Source: Allopseudospirillum japonicum (GTDB taxonomy: Bacteria; Pseudomonadota; Gammaproteobacteria; Pseudomonadales; Halomonadaceae). Taken from it: DNA of 64,000 nucleotides. A model generated the notes under the pieces. That model was not told the DNA's origin, made no database searches, and worked only from the letters and a program-made list of their open reading frames with translations. The DNA is taken from assembly GCF_900108915.1 (NCBI RefSeq), contig NZ_FNYH01000003.1:124001-188000 (forward strand), read 5' to 3'. Below, piece by piece: positions 28,157-37,605 of the stretch (its first letter is position 1; each line of letters starts with the position of its first letter). The translations under genes and the position numbers were made by a program.

Positions 28157-28426
28157 TTAGCTACGTTCTTTTTCTGTATGTACGGTTTTTTGTGCGCTGG
28201 CATCAATAATTTTTTCGTCTTCTTGTTTGATTTGCGCAGGCGTGGCTTTGGCTTGATCTGCTGATTCATTTTCCTCAGCTGATTTTTCTTTATTCATTGC
28301 TTCTTTAAAACCGCGAACTGCACCGCCTAAATCTGAGCCGACATTACGTAGCTTTTTGGTACCAAAGATTAAAATAATAATCCCGAGGACAATTAATAAC
28401 TGCCAAATACTAATGCCACCTAACAT
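28157..28426 (-). CDS. tatA: Sec-independent protein translocase subunit TatA
   Basis: TatA forms the pore-like assemblies of the Tat system. The protein has the short membrane helix [18 protein letters not shown], then [19 protein letters not shown], the classic hinge and amphipathic helix with a Phe-Lys end, and an acidic, Lys-rich tail. ATG 28426 is chosen because GGAG lies 7 bases upstream and gives 89 residues; an in-frame ATG at 28447 would add seven residues. It is separated from hisE by 64 bases. Confidence 0.96.
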   Translation of the reverse strand: MLGGISIWQLLIVLGIIILIFGTKKLRNVGSDLGGAVRGFKEAMNKEKSAEENESADQAKATPAQIKQEDEKIIDASAQKTVHTEKERS

Positions 28427-28490
28427 GGGAAATCTCCAATCAATCAATTGAGAAAATAAAAAACTTTAAACCTATGCCTTAGGCAGGAGT

Positions 28491-28820
28491 CTAGGAGGTG
28501 CGCTGGGCTTTTTCGACTAAGCCAGAAGTGCCTAAACGTCTTTGTAACTCTTGCAAGACCTGTGTGTGATCTGCCCCTAGGTGAGATAACATGACCAAGG
28601 AGTGAAACCATAAATCTGCCGTTTCATACACAAGCGCATCAAGCTGTCCTGAGTGTTGCGCGTCTTTAGCTGCTAATAGGGTTTCCGTCGCTTCTTCGCC
28701 AACTTTTTCAAGAATTTTATTTAAGCCTTTATGATGCAAACTGGCGACGTAAGATGTATTGGCATCCGCATGGCGGCGTTCCTGTAAAAGGGCATTTAAT
28801 TGCTCAAGCACATCACACAT
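28491..28820 (-). CDS. hisE: Phosphoribosyl-ATP pyrophosphatase
   Basis: HisE hydrolyses phosphoribosyl-ATP to phosphoribosyl-AMP in histidine synthesis. The MazG-like helical motif is visible: [14 protein letters not shown] and [14 protein letters not shown] supply the Glu and Asp metal ligands. The 109-residue length from ATG 28820 is standard; an in-frame start at 28874 would add 18 hydrophobic residues unlike the family. HisI, often just upstream, is absent, but hisE followed by tatABC is the pseudomonad order. Confidence 0.95.
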   Translation of the reverse strand: MCDVLEQLNALLQERRHADANTSYVASLHHKGLNKILEKVGEEATETLLAAKDAQHSGQLDALVYETADLWFHSLVMLSHLGADHTQVLQELQRRLGTSGLVEKAQRTS

Positions 28821-28942
28821 AATCAAAAAACCTAAGGACAAACATGGGTGAGGTGCAAGGATAGCGCAAGCCACTAGGTTATCGCTACGCTGAAGACAGT
28901 TTTTTTCTTATATAAGGATGCAAACCAGAGGAGAGGCCCTCA

Positions 28943-29443
28943 ATGATAAGAATCCATTTACGCTCAGCAGTATTGGCTCTCGGCATGTTTTTGCTCACTT
29001 TGGTGTTGAGCGCACCAGCACACGCAGAACGCATGGTGAAACATGGCCAATATCAGATTCATTACAATACAGTCACCACAAGTTTTCTGACACCCGAGGT
29101 GGCGCAAGCTTATGGCATTGTACGCAGTGCTTATCAGGCTTTATTAAATATTGCAGTCCTACGTGAAAATCCGGATGGCACGACGACACCAGTACAAGCT
29201 TTGGTCACTGGAGAAGTGGGCAACCTTGTTGAGCAAGCGCGTCCTTTAAGTTTCCAGATTGTACGTGAGCAAAACGCGATTTATCAGTTGGCTACTTTTC
29301 GTTTTACCCAAGATGACGCCACACGCTTTCGTTTACAAATTCGCGTCGATCCAAATCAACCCCCTTATGAACTGAGTTTTATTGACCGTTTTTATGTAGA
29401 TCCACCCAAAGGAGGCGCGCAAGTCTCGCCCCTGATTCAATAA
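28943..29443 (+). CDS. DUF4426 domain protein, exported
   Basis: The 166-residue protein has an N-terminal signal peptide (hydrophobic to LVLSAPAHA, cleavage expected before ERM), then a beta-rich domain with [20 protein letters not shown] and [11 protein letters not shown] that I recognise as DUF4426. The function of this family is not known; it is found in periplasmic proteins of pseudomonads and relatives. ATG 28943 is preceded by GAGGAGAGG with about 6 bases spacing, a strong site. It is divergent from hisE-tatABC and lies 130 bases before hslV. Confidence 0.8.
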   Translation: MIRIHLRSAVLALGMFLLTLVLSAPAHAERMVKHGQYQIHYNTVTTSFLTPEVAQAYGIVRSAYQALLNIAVLRENPDGTTTPVQALVTGEVGNLVEQARPLSFQIVREQNAIYQLATFRFTQDDATRFRLQIRVDPNQPPYELSFIDRFYVDPPKGGAQVSPLIQ

Positions 29444-29573
29444 GCTTGCTGAGATCAAGCTTGAAATTTGCCTTGATCATAGCCATATCTGCAAAAACTT
29501 GTTTTGCCTTTGGTACTGCTCAAGGCATTTTTACTCTAACGACAAAGAACAACCACCAAGAGGCTTATCTAAT

Positions 29574-30107
29574 ATGACCACCATAGTATGCGTGCGCCGT
29601 GATCAACAAGTGGTACTCGGCGGGGATGGCCAAGTCTCCCTTGGGCAAAGTGTGATGAAAGGCAATGCACGCAAAGTACGGCGCTTGTATCGTGATCAGG
29701 TCTTGGCAGGATTTGCCGGTGGTACTGCAGACGCGTTTACCTTGTTTGAACGCTTTGAAACCCAGTTAGAAAAACACCAAGGCCAACTGGTCCGCTCGGC
29801 AGTCGAAATGGCTAAAGATTGGCGTACAGATCGTGCTTTGCGTCGTTTAGAAGCTATGCTCGTTGTGGCAGACGCGGATACCACCTTATGCATTTCTGGC
29901 AATGGTGATGTCATTGAACCGGAACATGGGGTGCTTGCCATTGGTTCTGGTGGTAATTTTGCTTTGGCTGCGGCCCGTGCTTTACTAGAAAATACTGAGC
30001 TGGATGCTTACCAAATTACTGAAAAAAGCTTACAGCTTGCTGCAGATATTTGTGTCTACACTAACCATCAATTGACGTTAGAAGCCTTGCCCAAAAACAG
30101 TCACTAG
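29574..30107 (+). CDS. hslV: ATP-dependent protease peptidase subunit HslV
   Basis: HslV is the proteasome-like N-terminal nucleophile peptidase of the HslUV complex. After Met removal the protein begins [20 protein letters not shown], exposing the catalytic Thr; [28 protein letters not shown] and [19 protein letters not shown] follow. The 177 residues are standard. ATG 29574 is chosen because it exposes the Thr and has AGAGG 10 bases upstream; the frame is open further upstream but would hide the nucleophile. It is followed by hslU after 48 bases. Confidence 0.97.
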   Translation: MTTIVCVRRDQQVVLGGDGQVSLGQSVMKGNARKVRRLYRDQVLAGFAGGTADAFTLFERFETQLEKHQGQLVRSAVEMAKDWRTDRALRRLEAMLVVADADTTLCISGNGDVIEPEHGVLAIGSGGNFALAAARALLENTELDAYQITEKSLQLAADICVYTNHQLTLEALPKNSH

Positions 30108-30155
30108 ATGCCGCTAGCCTGATTGATTTTCCGATTTCACCTATAGAGATGCCCT

Positions 30156-31490
30156 ATGTCACAGATGACACCTCGCGAAATTGTTCATGAGCTTGATAAA
30201 TATATTGTTGGTCAACAAGAGGCCAAACGAGCAGTGGCCATTGCCTTGCGCAACCGCTGGCGGCGTATGCAGTTAGAACCTGAGTTACGTGCTGAAGTCA
30301 CGCCAAAAAATATTTTGATGATAGGCCCTACCGGCGTGGGTAAAACAGAGATAGCACGTCGTTTAGCCCGTTTAGCCAATGCGCCTTTTATTAAAGTCGA
30401 AGCGACTAAATTTACCGAAGTTGGTTATGTTGGGCGCGATGTTGAAACCATCATCCGCGATCTGGTGGATATGGCCATTAAGATGTTGCGGGAACAAGCG
30501 ATGAAGCAGGCACGCCCACGAGCAGAAGATGCCGCGGAAGATCGCATCCTAGATGCCCTGTTGCCGCCTGCCCGTGATGCCTATGACCAACCTTTGGCAC
30601 GTTCAGATTCTGAATCTGCGACCCGCCAAAGCTTCCGTAAAAAGTTACGCGAAGGTCAATTAGACGATAAAGAGATTGATATTGAAGTTGCCGAACCTCA
30701 AGTGGGTATTGAGGTAATGAGCCCACCGGGCATGGAAGAGATGACCGAGCAACTCAAAGGCTTGTTTAGTCGTTTGGGACAAGAACGCAAACGCTCCCGG
30801 AAGCTTAAAATTAAAGAAGCTTACCGCCTCTTGTGTGATGAAGAAGCCGAACGCCTTGTTAATGAAGAAGAAATCAAAAGCCGTGCGCTTGAGCTAGTGG
30901 AGCAAAACGGGATTGTTTTTATTGATGAAATCGACAAAGTTGCCAAACGCAGTGATCATTCCAGCGCGGATGTGTCTCGTGAAGGGGTACAAAGGGATCT
31001 ACTGCCTTTAATCGAAGGCTGCACGGTTTCCACTAAATACGGCATGATCAAAACTGATCATATTTTATTTATTGCTTCAGGTGCCTTCCATCTCAGTAAG
31101 CCTTCGGATTTGATTCCTGAGTTACAAGGGCGTTTGCCAATCCGTGTTGAACTTAGCGCCTTGACACCGGAAGATTTCCAACGGATTCTCACCGAACCTA
31201 GCGCCTCTTTAACACATCAATATCAAGCCTTATTGGCCACAGAAGGCTTAGAATTGAGCTTCACTGCTGAAGGGATTAAGCGTATCGCGCAAATTGCTTT
31301 CCAAGTGAACGAGGGTACGGAAAATATTGGCGCACGCCGTTTACATACAGTGATGGAACGCTTACTGGAAGCGGCTTCTTTCGATGCAGGCGAGACAGAG
31401 CAAAAACAACTCTGTGTCGACCCTGAATATGTTGACTCGCGTTTAAGCGATTTGGCACGCGACGAAGATTTATCGCGTTATATTCTGTAA
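30156..31490 (+). CDS. hslU: ATP-dependent protease ATPase subunit HslU
   Basis: HslU is the AAA+ unfoldase that feeds HslV. The 444-residue protein starts [24 protein letters not shown] (after MSQ), with Walker [16 protein letters not shown], the I-domain (about 110-230), Walker [12 protein letters not shown], and sensor and arginine regions near [13 protein letters not shown]. The C-terminus [12 protein letters not shown] is the conserved tail that docks into HslV. It forms an operon with hslV and ends at a clear terminator. Confidence 0.97.
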   Translation: MSQMTPREIVHELDKYIVGQQEAKRAVAIALRNRWRRMQLEPELRAEVTPKNILMIGPTGVGKTEIARRLARLANAPFIKVEATKFTEVGYVGRDVETIIRDLVDMAIKMLREQAMKQARPRAEDAAEDRILDALLPPARDAYDQPLARSDSESATRQSFRKKLREGQLDDKEIDIEVAEPQVGIEVMSPPGMEEMTEQLKGLFSRLGQERKRSRKLKIKEAYRLLCDEEAERLVNEEEIKSRALELVEQNGIVFIDEIDKVAKRSDHSSADVSREGVQRDLLPLIEGCTVSTKYGMIKTDHILFIASGAFHLSKPSDLIPELQGRLPIRVELSALTPEDFQRILTEPSASLTHQYQALLATEGLELSFTAEGIKRIAQIAFQVNEGTENIGARRLHTVMERLLEAASFDAGETEQKQLCVDPEYVDSRLSDLARDEDLSRYIL

Positions 31491-31509
31491 TCTTGTGCAA
31501 TTTAGCACC

Positions 31510-31545
31510 CAAGCCCCTAGCCAACAAGCTAGGGGTTGTTTGATT
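31510..31545 (+). terminator. Terminator of hslVU
   Basis: CCCCTAGC (31514-31521) and GCTAGGGG (31528-31535) form a perfect 8-bp stem with a 6-base loop followed by TTGTTTGATTTT. It also lies immediately downstream of the convergent repeat-protein gene and may serve both. Confidence 0.8.
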
Positions 31546-32634
31546 TTATAACCCAGCAAACCAAGTATTAATATGTGCTTGGGTCGCTGCTTGATATTCT
31601 TGTGATTCACTAAAACCTAGTAGCATGTCTTCAGCTTCTAACCCTTGGGCTAGCTGATTTTGCCAATAACTTTGCCCACCTTGATCTGGGGCGCGTCCAA
31701 GGACATTTTCGTAGACCAACTCGACAAAACTAGCTGCTTGCAAGTTTACGCCATAAGTTTGGATAAACTCTTGCGATTGCATAAAGGATTCTGCGATATC
31801 CTCAAGTTCCATTCCTTGACGCGCGGCTCCTTGCCAAAAATGAAATCCATCCTCATCAGGTAAACGCTGAAAAACGGCTAAATAAAGCCGTGCTAAAGCC
31901 GCATCCTCTGCGCTAAGCTGGCTTTCTGGCACATTTGCATAAAGACGCCCATCGGTTGCTGTAGCCTTGGTGCCATTCTCGGCTTGAGAGCCGCTACTTG
32001 TGGACGTACCTAGGTATGTATCGTCTTCCACTTCTGCCCAACGGCCATCATTAAGTTGTACGTATTCGTCTCTGTCGTTGTCGTTATCATCGCCAACTTC
32101 AACCCAACGACCATCAGTTAATTGCACGTATTCATCGTCACGGTCGTCTTCCACTTCTGCCCAACGGCCATCATTAAGTTGTACGTATTCGTCTCTGTCG
32201 TTGTCGTTATCATCGCCAACTTCAACCCAACGACCATCAGTTAATTGCACGTATTCATCGTCACGGTCGTCTTCCACTTCCGCCCAGCGGCCATCATCAA
32301 GTTGTACGTATTCGTCTCTGTCGTTGTCGTTATCATCGTCAACTTCAACCCAGCGGCCATCAGTTAATTGCACGTATTCATCGTCGCGGTCGTCTTCCAC
32401 TTCCGCCCAGCGGCCATCGTCAAGTTGTACGTATTCGTCTCTGTCGTTGTCGTTATCATCGCCAACTTCAACCCAGCGGCCATCAGTTAATTGCACGTAT
32501 TCATCATCACGGTCGTCTTCCACTTCCGCCCAACGGCCATCATCAAGTTGTACGTATTCGTCTCTGTCATCATCATCGACCTTAACCCAACGGCCATCAA
32601 TCAGCTGGATAGATTCTTGGTATTTTTTAGACAT
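31546..32634 (-). CDS. Acidic YVQLxDGRW repeat protein with DUF4214 C-terminal domain
   Basis: The 362-residue protein has ten copies of a roughly 20-residue module around (Y/I)QLxDGRWxEV, each flanked by Asp/Glu/Asn-rich links such as DDNDNDRDE. They alternate two types (LDDGRWAEV or LNDGRWAEV, and LTDGRWVEV), so the true unit is 41 residues. A linker (GSQAENGTKATATDGRLYAN) leads to about 120 residues with ARLYLAVFQRLPDEDGFHFW and YENVLGRAPDQGGQSYW, typical of DUF4214, a domain frequent in secreted or S-layer proteins. No signal peptide and no RTX repeats are seen. ATG 32634 has GAGGA 7 bases upstream. The modules may form a beta structure, possibly binding calcium; both are guesses. Confidence 0.8.
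   Translation of the reverse strand: MSKKYQESIQLIDGRWVKVDDDDRDEYVQLDDGRWAEVEDDRDDEYVQLTDGRWVEVGDDNDNDRDEYVQLDDGRWAEVEDDRDDEYVQLTDGRWVEVDDDNDNDRDEYVQLDDGRWAEVEDDRDDEYVQLTDGRWVEVGDDNDNDRDEYVQLNDGRWAEVEDDRDDEYVQLTDGRWVEVGDDNDNDRDEYVQLNDGRWAEVEDDTYLGTSTSSGSQAENGTKATATDGRLYANVPESQLSAEDAALARLYLAVFQRLPDEDGFHFWQGAARQGMELEDIAESFMQSQEFIQTYGVNLQAASFVELVYENVLGRAPDQGGQSYWQNQLAQGLEAEDMLLGFSESQEYQAATQAHINTWFAGL
32041..32622 (-). repeat. Near-identical 123-bp coding tandem repeat, about 4.7 copies
   Basis: The block beginning CGGCCATCATTAAG-like recurs at 32041, 32164, 32287, 32410 and 32533, exactly 123 bases apart each time, with few differences between copies. The unit is a multiple of three and encodes 41 residues. 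High nucleotide identity, not only protein identity, points to recent amplification or ongoing homogenisation, so copy number may vary between strains. Confidence 0.95.
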
Positions 32635-32679
32635 TTTGCATTCCTCAGTCAGTCGCAATTAAAAATAAGTGAAGCTCAG

Positions 32680-33048
32680 TTATTGAGGTAGCACTTGCAG
32701 GAAGTCCACTTCAATTTCTGGAGACTGTAAAAAGTCTTTTTCTACTTCGCCAATCATCTTAAGATGGGTTTTTTCATCAATTTGCAGACCACGAAAATCT
32801 TCTTGATCAATTTCCACCTGAATTTCTTGTTGACCATCCGAAAATAAGTACTTTTCCGCACTGACTTGTTTGATTAAATAACCATGTAAAATAACTTTTT
32901 GATCATCCTTCGCTTTTTTTAGAACATCCGCAATAGACTCTAATGTTGGCTGTGCTGAAGGGCCGGTATATTGCGCTTGAGAAACGCCTACATCCGTAAG
33001 GGCAAGACTCGCCGCTAAAATCAATAATGCCGATTTCATTGCTAACAT
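32680..33048 (-). CDS. YgiW/YdeI-type OB-fold (BOF) periplasmic stress protein
   Basis: The 122-residue protein has a signal peptide ending near GVSQAQ, then an OB-fold domain with VILHGYLIKQVSAEKYLFSD, QEIQVEIDQEDFRG and PEIEVDFLQVL, as in the YgiW/YdeI/NirD-like BOF family. E. coli members are periplasmic and linked to stress tolerance and cation response. ATG 33048 has AAGGAG 7 bases upstream. It lies 45 bases upstream of the repeat-protein gene on the same strand, so the two may be cotranscribed. Confidence 0.85.
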   Translation of the reverse strand: MLAMKSALLILAASLALTDVGVSQAQYTGPSAQPTLESIADVLKKAKDDQKVILHGYLIKQVSAEKYLFSDGQQEIQVEIDQEDFRGLQIDEKTHLKMIGEVEKDFLQSPEIEVDFLQVLPQ

Positions 33049-33196
33049 GGCTTAACTCCTTGTTAATTTTGGTGATCTTAAAATCCATCAGAATAAGGCA
33101 TATTTTAATCTGCTTAACTTAAATGAAGCTTAAACTGGCCGTTTAGGTATCCATGCGGGAAAAGTGTTACCTTAAGCCGCATCCTTCGTTGTCAAA

Positions 33197-34249
33197 ATGG
33201 ATCAAATTATGTCTAGCGTGATCAGCAAATTTGCGGCTGTCCTTGGTGCCAGCGTTTTATTAGGAGGCTGTATGCTGCAAGAAGAAGTGACGTATCCCGC
33301 CCTGTCTGTATTTGATGTGGAAGCAGTCAGCGTGAGTGGTATTTCCTCGGGCGGTTATATGGCCAGCCAATTGCATTTCGCGTATCCAGAGATTTATACC
33401 GGGGTGGCTATTTTTGCTGCCGGTCCTTATGGATGCGCCGCCCAAGGTGGCGTTTCGCAAGCTTTAACCCAATGTATGCAGGTCCGTGATGGTGCGCCTA
33501 AGGTAGAGACCTTAGTGCAACAAGTACGTACTTGGGCTGAGGCAGAAGTGATTGGTGATCCTGAGTTGATGCGTACACAAGCACATAAAGTGTGGATTTA
33601 TCGTGCGGGCCAAGATGGTGTGTTAGATGAACGTGTCACCCAAACCACGACAGATTTGTATCGTCATTGGGTGGCAGATCAGCATTTAAAAGTCGTGACC
33701 TTACCTGAAGCTGCCCATGCGTTACCAACGGCAGATTATGGTGCCGCCTGTGATGTACAAGCACCGCCTTATATCAATCAGTGTGATTATGATGGGGTAG
33801 GTGCTGCACTAAAACACTTATACCCTGATTTAAAAGAACCTTTAGATGCCCCAGGTATGCTGATGACTTTTGATCAAAGACCCTTTTTTAAAGCGCAAGG
33901 GGCCAAAATCAAAGGGTTATTAGATTATGGTTATCTTTTTGTGCCAAAAACCTGTGAAGAAGGCGCACCTTGTAAGCTACATGTGGCTTTACATGGATGT
34001 GAACAAAGTGCGCAAGTGCTCGATGAAACCTTTGTGCGCCATTCTGGGTATCTGCAATGGGCGGCAGCCAATCGCATGTTAGTTCTTTTCCCACAAGCGA
34101 AGAAAAATCTTGCTAACCCGATGGGATGTTGGGATTGGTGGGGCTATGAAAGTACCAACTTTTATAGTCGTCAAGGTTCCCAAGTGGCGGCTATTACCCG
34201 TATGGTCCAGCATATCAGTGGGCAAATCCCTCCGATTCGCCCTGAATAA
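33197..34249 (+). CDS. PHB depolymerase-like alpha/beta hydrolase, lipoprotein
   Basis: The 350-residue protein has a lipoprotein signal with lipobox LLGGC (Cys25), then a catalytic domain with the serine nucleophile in SGISSGGYMASQLH (Ser50). The second half carries LHVALHGCEQSAQVLDETFV and NPMGCWDWWGYESTNFYSRQ, both hallmarks of short-chain extracellular polyhydroxybutyrate depolymerases. The protein would sit on the envelope rather than be secreted freely. Actual substrate could be another ester. An in-frame ATG at 33209 is an alternative start; neither has a strong ribosome site. Its stop lies 2 bases from the stop of the convergent UDP-glucuronate decarboxylase gene. Confidence 0.85.
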   Translation: MDQIMSSVISKFAAVLGASVLLGGCMLQEEVTYPALSVFDVEAVSVSGISSGGYMASQLHFAYPEIYTGVAIFAAGPYGCAAQGGVSQALTQCMQVRDGAPKVETLVQQVRTWAEAEVIGDPELMRTQAHKVWIYRAGQDGVLDERVTQTTTDLYRHWVADQHLKVVTLPEAAHALPTADYGAACDVQAPPYINQCDYDGVGAALKHLYPDLKEPLDAPGMLMTFDQRPFFKAQGAKIKGLLDYGYLFVPKTCEEGAPCKLHVALHGCEQSAQVLDETFVRHSGYLQWAAANRMLVLFPQAKKNLANPMGCWDWWGYESTNFYSRQGSQVAAITRMVQHISGQIPPIRPE

Positions 34250-34251
34250 AC

Positions 34252-35232
34252 CTAGTTAAAAAACTGGTGTTTAAAATACGCGATGGTCTCTTTAAGGCCG
34301 TCGCGTAAACTCACTTGTGGCTGCCAATCCAAAGCCTGCTGCGCTTGACTAATATCCGGTTGGCGTTGTTGTGGATCATCTGCAGGTAAATCACGATAGA
34401 CCAATTTAGAAGGGCCACCCACAAGGCTTAACACCTCTTCGGCAAGTTCAGCAATGGTAAATTCGTTTGGATTACCCAAATTAATCGGGCCAGCATGGGT
34501 GTCTTGCTGCATCAAGCGAATTAAAGCCTCGACTAAATCGTCTACATAGCAAAAAGAGCGGGTTTGTTGACCATCGCCATATAAGGTAATGGGCTCACCT
34601 GCTAAAGCTTGCATAATAAAGTTAGACACCACACGCCCATCGTGAGGGTGCATTCTCGGACCATAAGTATTAAAGATACGCGCCACCCGAATATCGACCC
34701 CATATTGACGCTGATAATCAAAAAATAGGGTTTCCGCACAGCGCTTACCTTCGTCATAACAAGCACGAATCCCTATGGGGTTGACGTGGCCCCAATAGGT
34801 TTCTTTTTGTGGGTGGACGTGCGGATCCCCGTACACTTCACTGGTAGAGGCTTGTAAAATACGTGCTTGCGTGCGTTTCGCTAAGCCCAGCAGGTTCAAA
34901 GCGCCCAAGACACTCGTTTTGGTGGTTTGTACCGGGTATTTTTGGTAATGCACAGGAGAAGCTGGACAGGCAAGATTATAAATTTGTTCTACTTCAACCC
35001 GTAAAGGCTCAACCACATCATGACGCAAAGCTTCAAAATTGGCTTTATCCAGTAGGTGGCGAATATTTTCACGGCTACCTGTGTAATAATTATCTACAGA
35101 AACCACCTGATGTCCGCGTGCTACCAAGGCTTCACATAAATGCGAGCCAATGAAACCTGCACCGCCAGTGACGAGAATACTGGGGGCTAACACAGGGTGA
35201 ATTTGCGCCTTGGGTGCAGGAAACTGCTTCAT
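34252..35232 (-). CDS. UDP-glucuronate decarboxylase (UDP-xylose synthase)
   Basis: The 326-residue extended short-chain dehydrogenase has [19 protein letters not shown] for NAD binding, the catalytic STSEVYGDP and the YxxxK pair in [17 protein letters not shown], and [19 protein letters not shown], all characteristic of UDP-glucuronate decarboxylase rather than dTDP-glucose dehydratase. It would make UDP-xylose for a surface polysaccharide. ATG 35232 has GGAG about 6 bases upstream; the frame is open to 35307 without a better start. It is divergent from a glycosyltransferase gene with only 20 bases between start codons. Confidence 0.9.
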   Translation of the reverse strand: MKQFPAPKAQIHPVLAPSILVTGGAGFIGSHLCEALVARGHQVVSVDNYYTGSRENIRHLLDKANFEALRHDVVEPLRVEVEQIYNLACPASPVHYQKYPVQTTKTSVLGALNLLGLAKRTQARILQASTSEVYGDPHVHPQKETYWGHVNPIGIRACYDEGKRCAETLFFDYQRQYGVDIRVARIFNTYGPRMHPHDGRVVSNFIMQALAGEPITLYGDGQQTRSFCYVDDLVEALIRLMQQDTHAGPINLGNPNEFTIAELAEEVLSLVGGPSKLVYRDLPADDPQQRQPDISQAQQALDWQPQVSLRDGLKETIAYFKHQFFN

Positions 35233-35252
35233 AAAATCTCCAGAGAAAATGT

Positions 35253-36332
35253 ATGTTATTACATCCCCATGCCCAAAGAGGCGCCACTGCGGTCTTGTGT
35301 TTTTCACCTCATCAGGGGGGCATGGAGCTTGATGCCTGCCATACTGCAGAGCGTTTAAACCAGCACCTCACAACCACTTGGTTAGTGGTACGTGCAGGGA
35401 CTTTTTTAGAAACTTATGCAAAAGCGCGCCAAGTCCCAGTGATTGCGCTTGATTTTAAATATCACTTTAGCCTACGTGCCATCGCACAAATGCGCCGTTT
35501 ATGGCAACGCCTTGGGATTTGTAACCTTATTTTTTTTGGTGCTTCTGAGTTAAGGTCGATTCATTTCAGCCTAGATCAACAAACGCCAGTACAACGCTTA
35601 ATTGTGCGTCATAGTACGACAAAAAGTTCTTCAAAGCGCGATTTATGGCATCGCTGGTTGTACTCAAAAGTCACTGCCCATTGGTGCATTAGCCAACATT
35701 TAGCGAATAATGTGCGCCAAATTTTCCCTATCCCAGCCAAGATCCCAGTTTTTATCGCACCGAGTGCCTTGGCAGCGCAGTTGAGCAAAATTCCTACTGC
35801 CTTACCTTTACAAGATGCACGAGTCTTTAAAGTCTTGTTTATTGGGCGTTTAATTGAAGGAAAGGGGATTTTTGATGCTTTAGCCGCCGCAGGCTTACTC
35901 AAAGCACACGGGGTACCCATTGAATTAACTTACATTGGTACCGGCCCTGATGAGGCGGCCTTACAACAGCAGATTGCCATTTCAGGCGTTAAAGTGCATT
36001 TGCTTGGTTATCAACAAGAAGCCCACTTAGCTTTTGCACAACATCACGCCTTTGTCTTTCCAAGTTATGGTGAGGGTTTTGGTAATAGCTTTGTGGAAGC
36101 CTTAAGCTCAGGAATGCCTTGTGTCTGTTATCAAAATACCGTATTCCCTGAACTAGCCACTTATGGCTTACATTTTCGTATGGCAGCAGATCGTAATATA
36201 GAACAACTGGCACAAAATCTTGCCTATTTTTGGCACATACGCCCAGCAATCAATCAGAAAAATCAACGCCTTAGCCGGGAGCTTTTCAGTTTGCAGCAAG
36301 AGCTAGATGCACTCAAGCAGCATCTTGCATAA
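35253..36332 (+). CDS. Glycosyltransferase family 4 protein
   Basis: The 359-residue GT-B enzyme has an N-terminal acceptor-binding half ([20 protein letters not shown] with the early Gly-Gly-Met-Glu) and a C-terminal GT4 half: [34 protein letters not shown], and [19 protein letters not shown] with the EGFGNS/E motif. It transfers a sugar to an unknown acceptor, perhaps a lipopolysaccharide or exopolysaccharide. It is the divergent partner of the UDP-xylose synthase gene, so UDP-xylose is one possible donor (inference). ATG 35253 is preceded by AGAGAA. Confidence 0.88.
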   Translation: MLLHPHAQRGATAVLCFSPHQGGMELDACHTAERLNQHLTTTWLVVRAGTFLETYAKARQVPVIALDFKYHFSLRAIAQMRRLWQRLGICNLIFFGASELRSIHFSLDQQTPVQRLIVRHSTTKSSSKRDLWHRWLYSKVTAHWCISQHLANNVRQIFPIPAKIPVFIAPSALAAQLSKIPTALPLQDARVFKVLFIGRLIEGKGIFDALAAAGLLKAHGVPIELTYIGTGPDEAALQQQIAISGVKVHLLGYQQEAHLAFAQHHAFVFPSYGEGFGNSFVEALSSGMPCVCYQNTVFPELATYGLHFRMAADRNIEQLAQNLAYFWHIRPAINQKNQRLSRELFSLQQELDALKQHLA

Positions 36333-36350
36333 TTCCCCCTTAGGGGGGAA
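36333..36350 (+). terminator. GC-rich hairpin after the glycosyltransferase gene
   Basis: TTCCCCC (36333-36339) and GGGGGAA (36344-36350) form a tight stem directly after the stop, with no T tract. It may stabilise or end the transcript; the - strand gene opposite ends at 36383. Confidence 0.4.
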
Positions 36351-36382
36351 ATCTAACGCTATGTCTATCTATTTATTTGCAT

Positions 36383-37450
36383 CTACACAATACGAATTTG
36401 TTCTCTTGCCAAGCGTAAAGCATAGCATGCTGGGCGACGACTGACCGTCTGAATCATGACGCTTGTCCCTAAACTCGGGCCAAAGGCTTGATATAAACAC
36501 CGTCGCAAACTCGCCAAGCGATGATCAAAATAAGCACGATCCATCCCTGATATCAGTGCCTTATGCGGGCGTTTATCCTTACCACCATACAAGGCTTGCA
36601 CTTGCTCATACTCTTGTAAAAAAGCTTGTGCATAAAACCTATTAGGATATTCCGGTGGGGAGATTCCCTCTGATTTTGCTAAAGCCAAGCGCACAAACCA
36701 TAAGTAAAAGGCGAAATCCGCACTCGATAAGCGTACGTGAATATGGCCATAAACCAGCCGGCGCTGATTTAAATCCAGTAGCAACTGAGGCTGACTATAA
36801 GTTTCTTCCACCAAACGCATCATTTCTGTGAAAGATGCAAGCTTATCTAAAGCTTGCGCAGGCAAGGTGGCACGTAAACGTAAAAAAGGGAGTTGATGTA
36901 GGTGTGCCCAAGGATACCAAGGGCAAGGTATTTGCATATCATAAATACAAGCCCCTTGGACTAAATAATTTGGTGATAATAAATAAGAAAGCCTATCTTG
37001 CACACGCCCCAAGGCTGAAAGTATATAACTGACATAAATATCGAGTGTTTGTATTTCAGAAGCCAGATGTATATGTAACGCAGTCTGTACTTCTTGCGTC
37101 CAAGGCTGAATTAACTTCAAGATTTGATTAGCAATTTCAGGGGCTGCCTTGGCAAGCGCTTGATGATTCAAAGCCCGGCCTTGGGCATCGCGCAATAAAT
37201 CAATTTGCACTTGGTGGAAGGCTTCCCCTGCCAGACATTGATGTAAACACTGTGCTTCTGGCTGCTGGCTAAAGACGCTTTTTGCCTGGCGCGCGCCCTC
37301 TACCGTTGTTAAGACATAAATTTCTGTAGGAATAAAAGCCGCTTCTTGTTGTGCTAGCGTATACAAACTTGCCGCAAGATGTTGAGGATTTTCGGTACTA
37401 ATTGCCAGTAAAATACGGCGTGCAAATTCCTGAGGCTGAATAGATTCCAT
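36383..37450 (-). CDS. Orphan CRISPR-associated NE0113-family protein (CARF/ring-nuclease-like)
   Basis: I recognise this 355-residue protein as the NE0113 family (TIGR02584/PF09623), annotated as a CRISPR-associated Csm6-like ring nuclease. Matching parts: RRILLAISTENPQHLAASLY and PTEIYVLTTVEGARQAK at 11-57, LSALGRVQDRLSYLLSP at 144-160, QLPFLRLRATLP at 186-197, then LLLDLNQRRLVYG, SADFAFYLWFVRLAL, and the C-terminal ALISGMDRAYFDHRLASLRR with VSRRPACYALRL. In the family the segment before the second block reads IAGGRKTM-like; here it is LASEIQTLD (129-137), so the conserved Gly-Gly-Arg-Lys is gone. Cyclic oligoadenylate binding or cleavage may therefore be changed or lost. No cas genes or CRISPR array lie in the window. 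The gene follows a diguanylate cyclase gene on the same strand, 189 bases away. Confidence 0.78.
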   Translation of the reverse strand: MESIQPQEFARRILLAISTENPQHLAASLYTLAQQEAAFIPTEIYVLTTVEGARQAKSVFSQQPEAQCLHQCLAGEAFHQVQIDLLRDAQGRALNHQALAKAAPEIANQILKLIQPWTQEVQTALHIHLASEIQTLDIYVSYILSALGRVQDRLSYLLSPNYLVQGACIYDMQIPCPWYPWAHLHQLPFLRLRATLPAQALDKLASFTEMMRLVEETYSQPQLLLDLNQRRLVYGHIHVRLSSADFAFYLWFVRLALAKSEGISPPEYPNRFYAQAFLQEYEQVQALYGGKDKRPHKALISGMDRAYFDHRLASLRRCLYQAFGPSLGTSVMIQTVSRRPACYALRLAREQIRIV

Positions 37451-37605
37451 GAGTTCCCGTCAAAGCAAAGGGTGAAAACCATCGCCCTAATGTAATGCTG
37501 GCTACTTGTTTGCGTATCTATCACTAGTTTATTGCGATATTTCACAAGTTTTCATCTAGCATCTGCTTACATTAAAGCACCGAACCCTTACTTTAACCCC
37601 TAGGC

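Noticed and set aside
32041..32622. Regular tandem repeats considered as a CRISPR array
   Set aside because: There are no unique spacers. The whole 123-base unit repeats and is coding.
32000..32662. Long + strand open frame opposite the repeat protein, Ser/Thr/Cys-rich
   Set aside because: The repeat unit is 123 bases, a multiple of three, so any stop-free frame stays open through all copies. The - strand frame has a ribosome site and a recognisable DUF4214 end; the + frame has neither.
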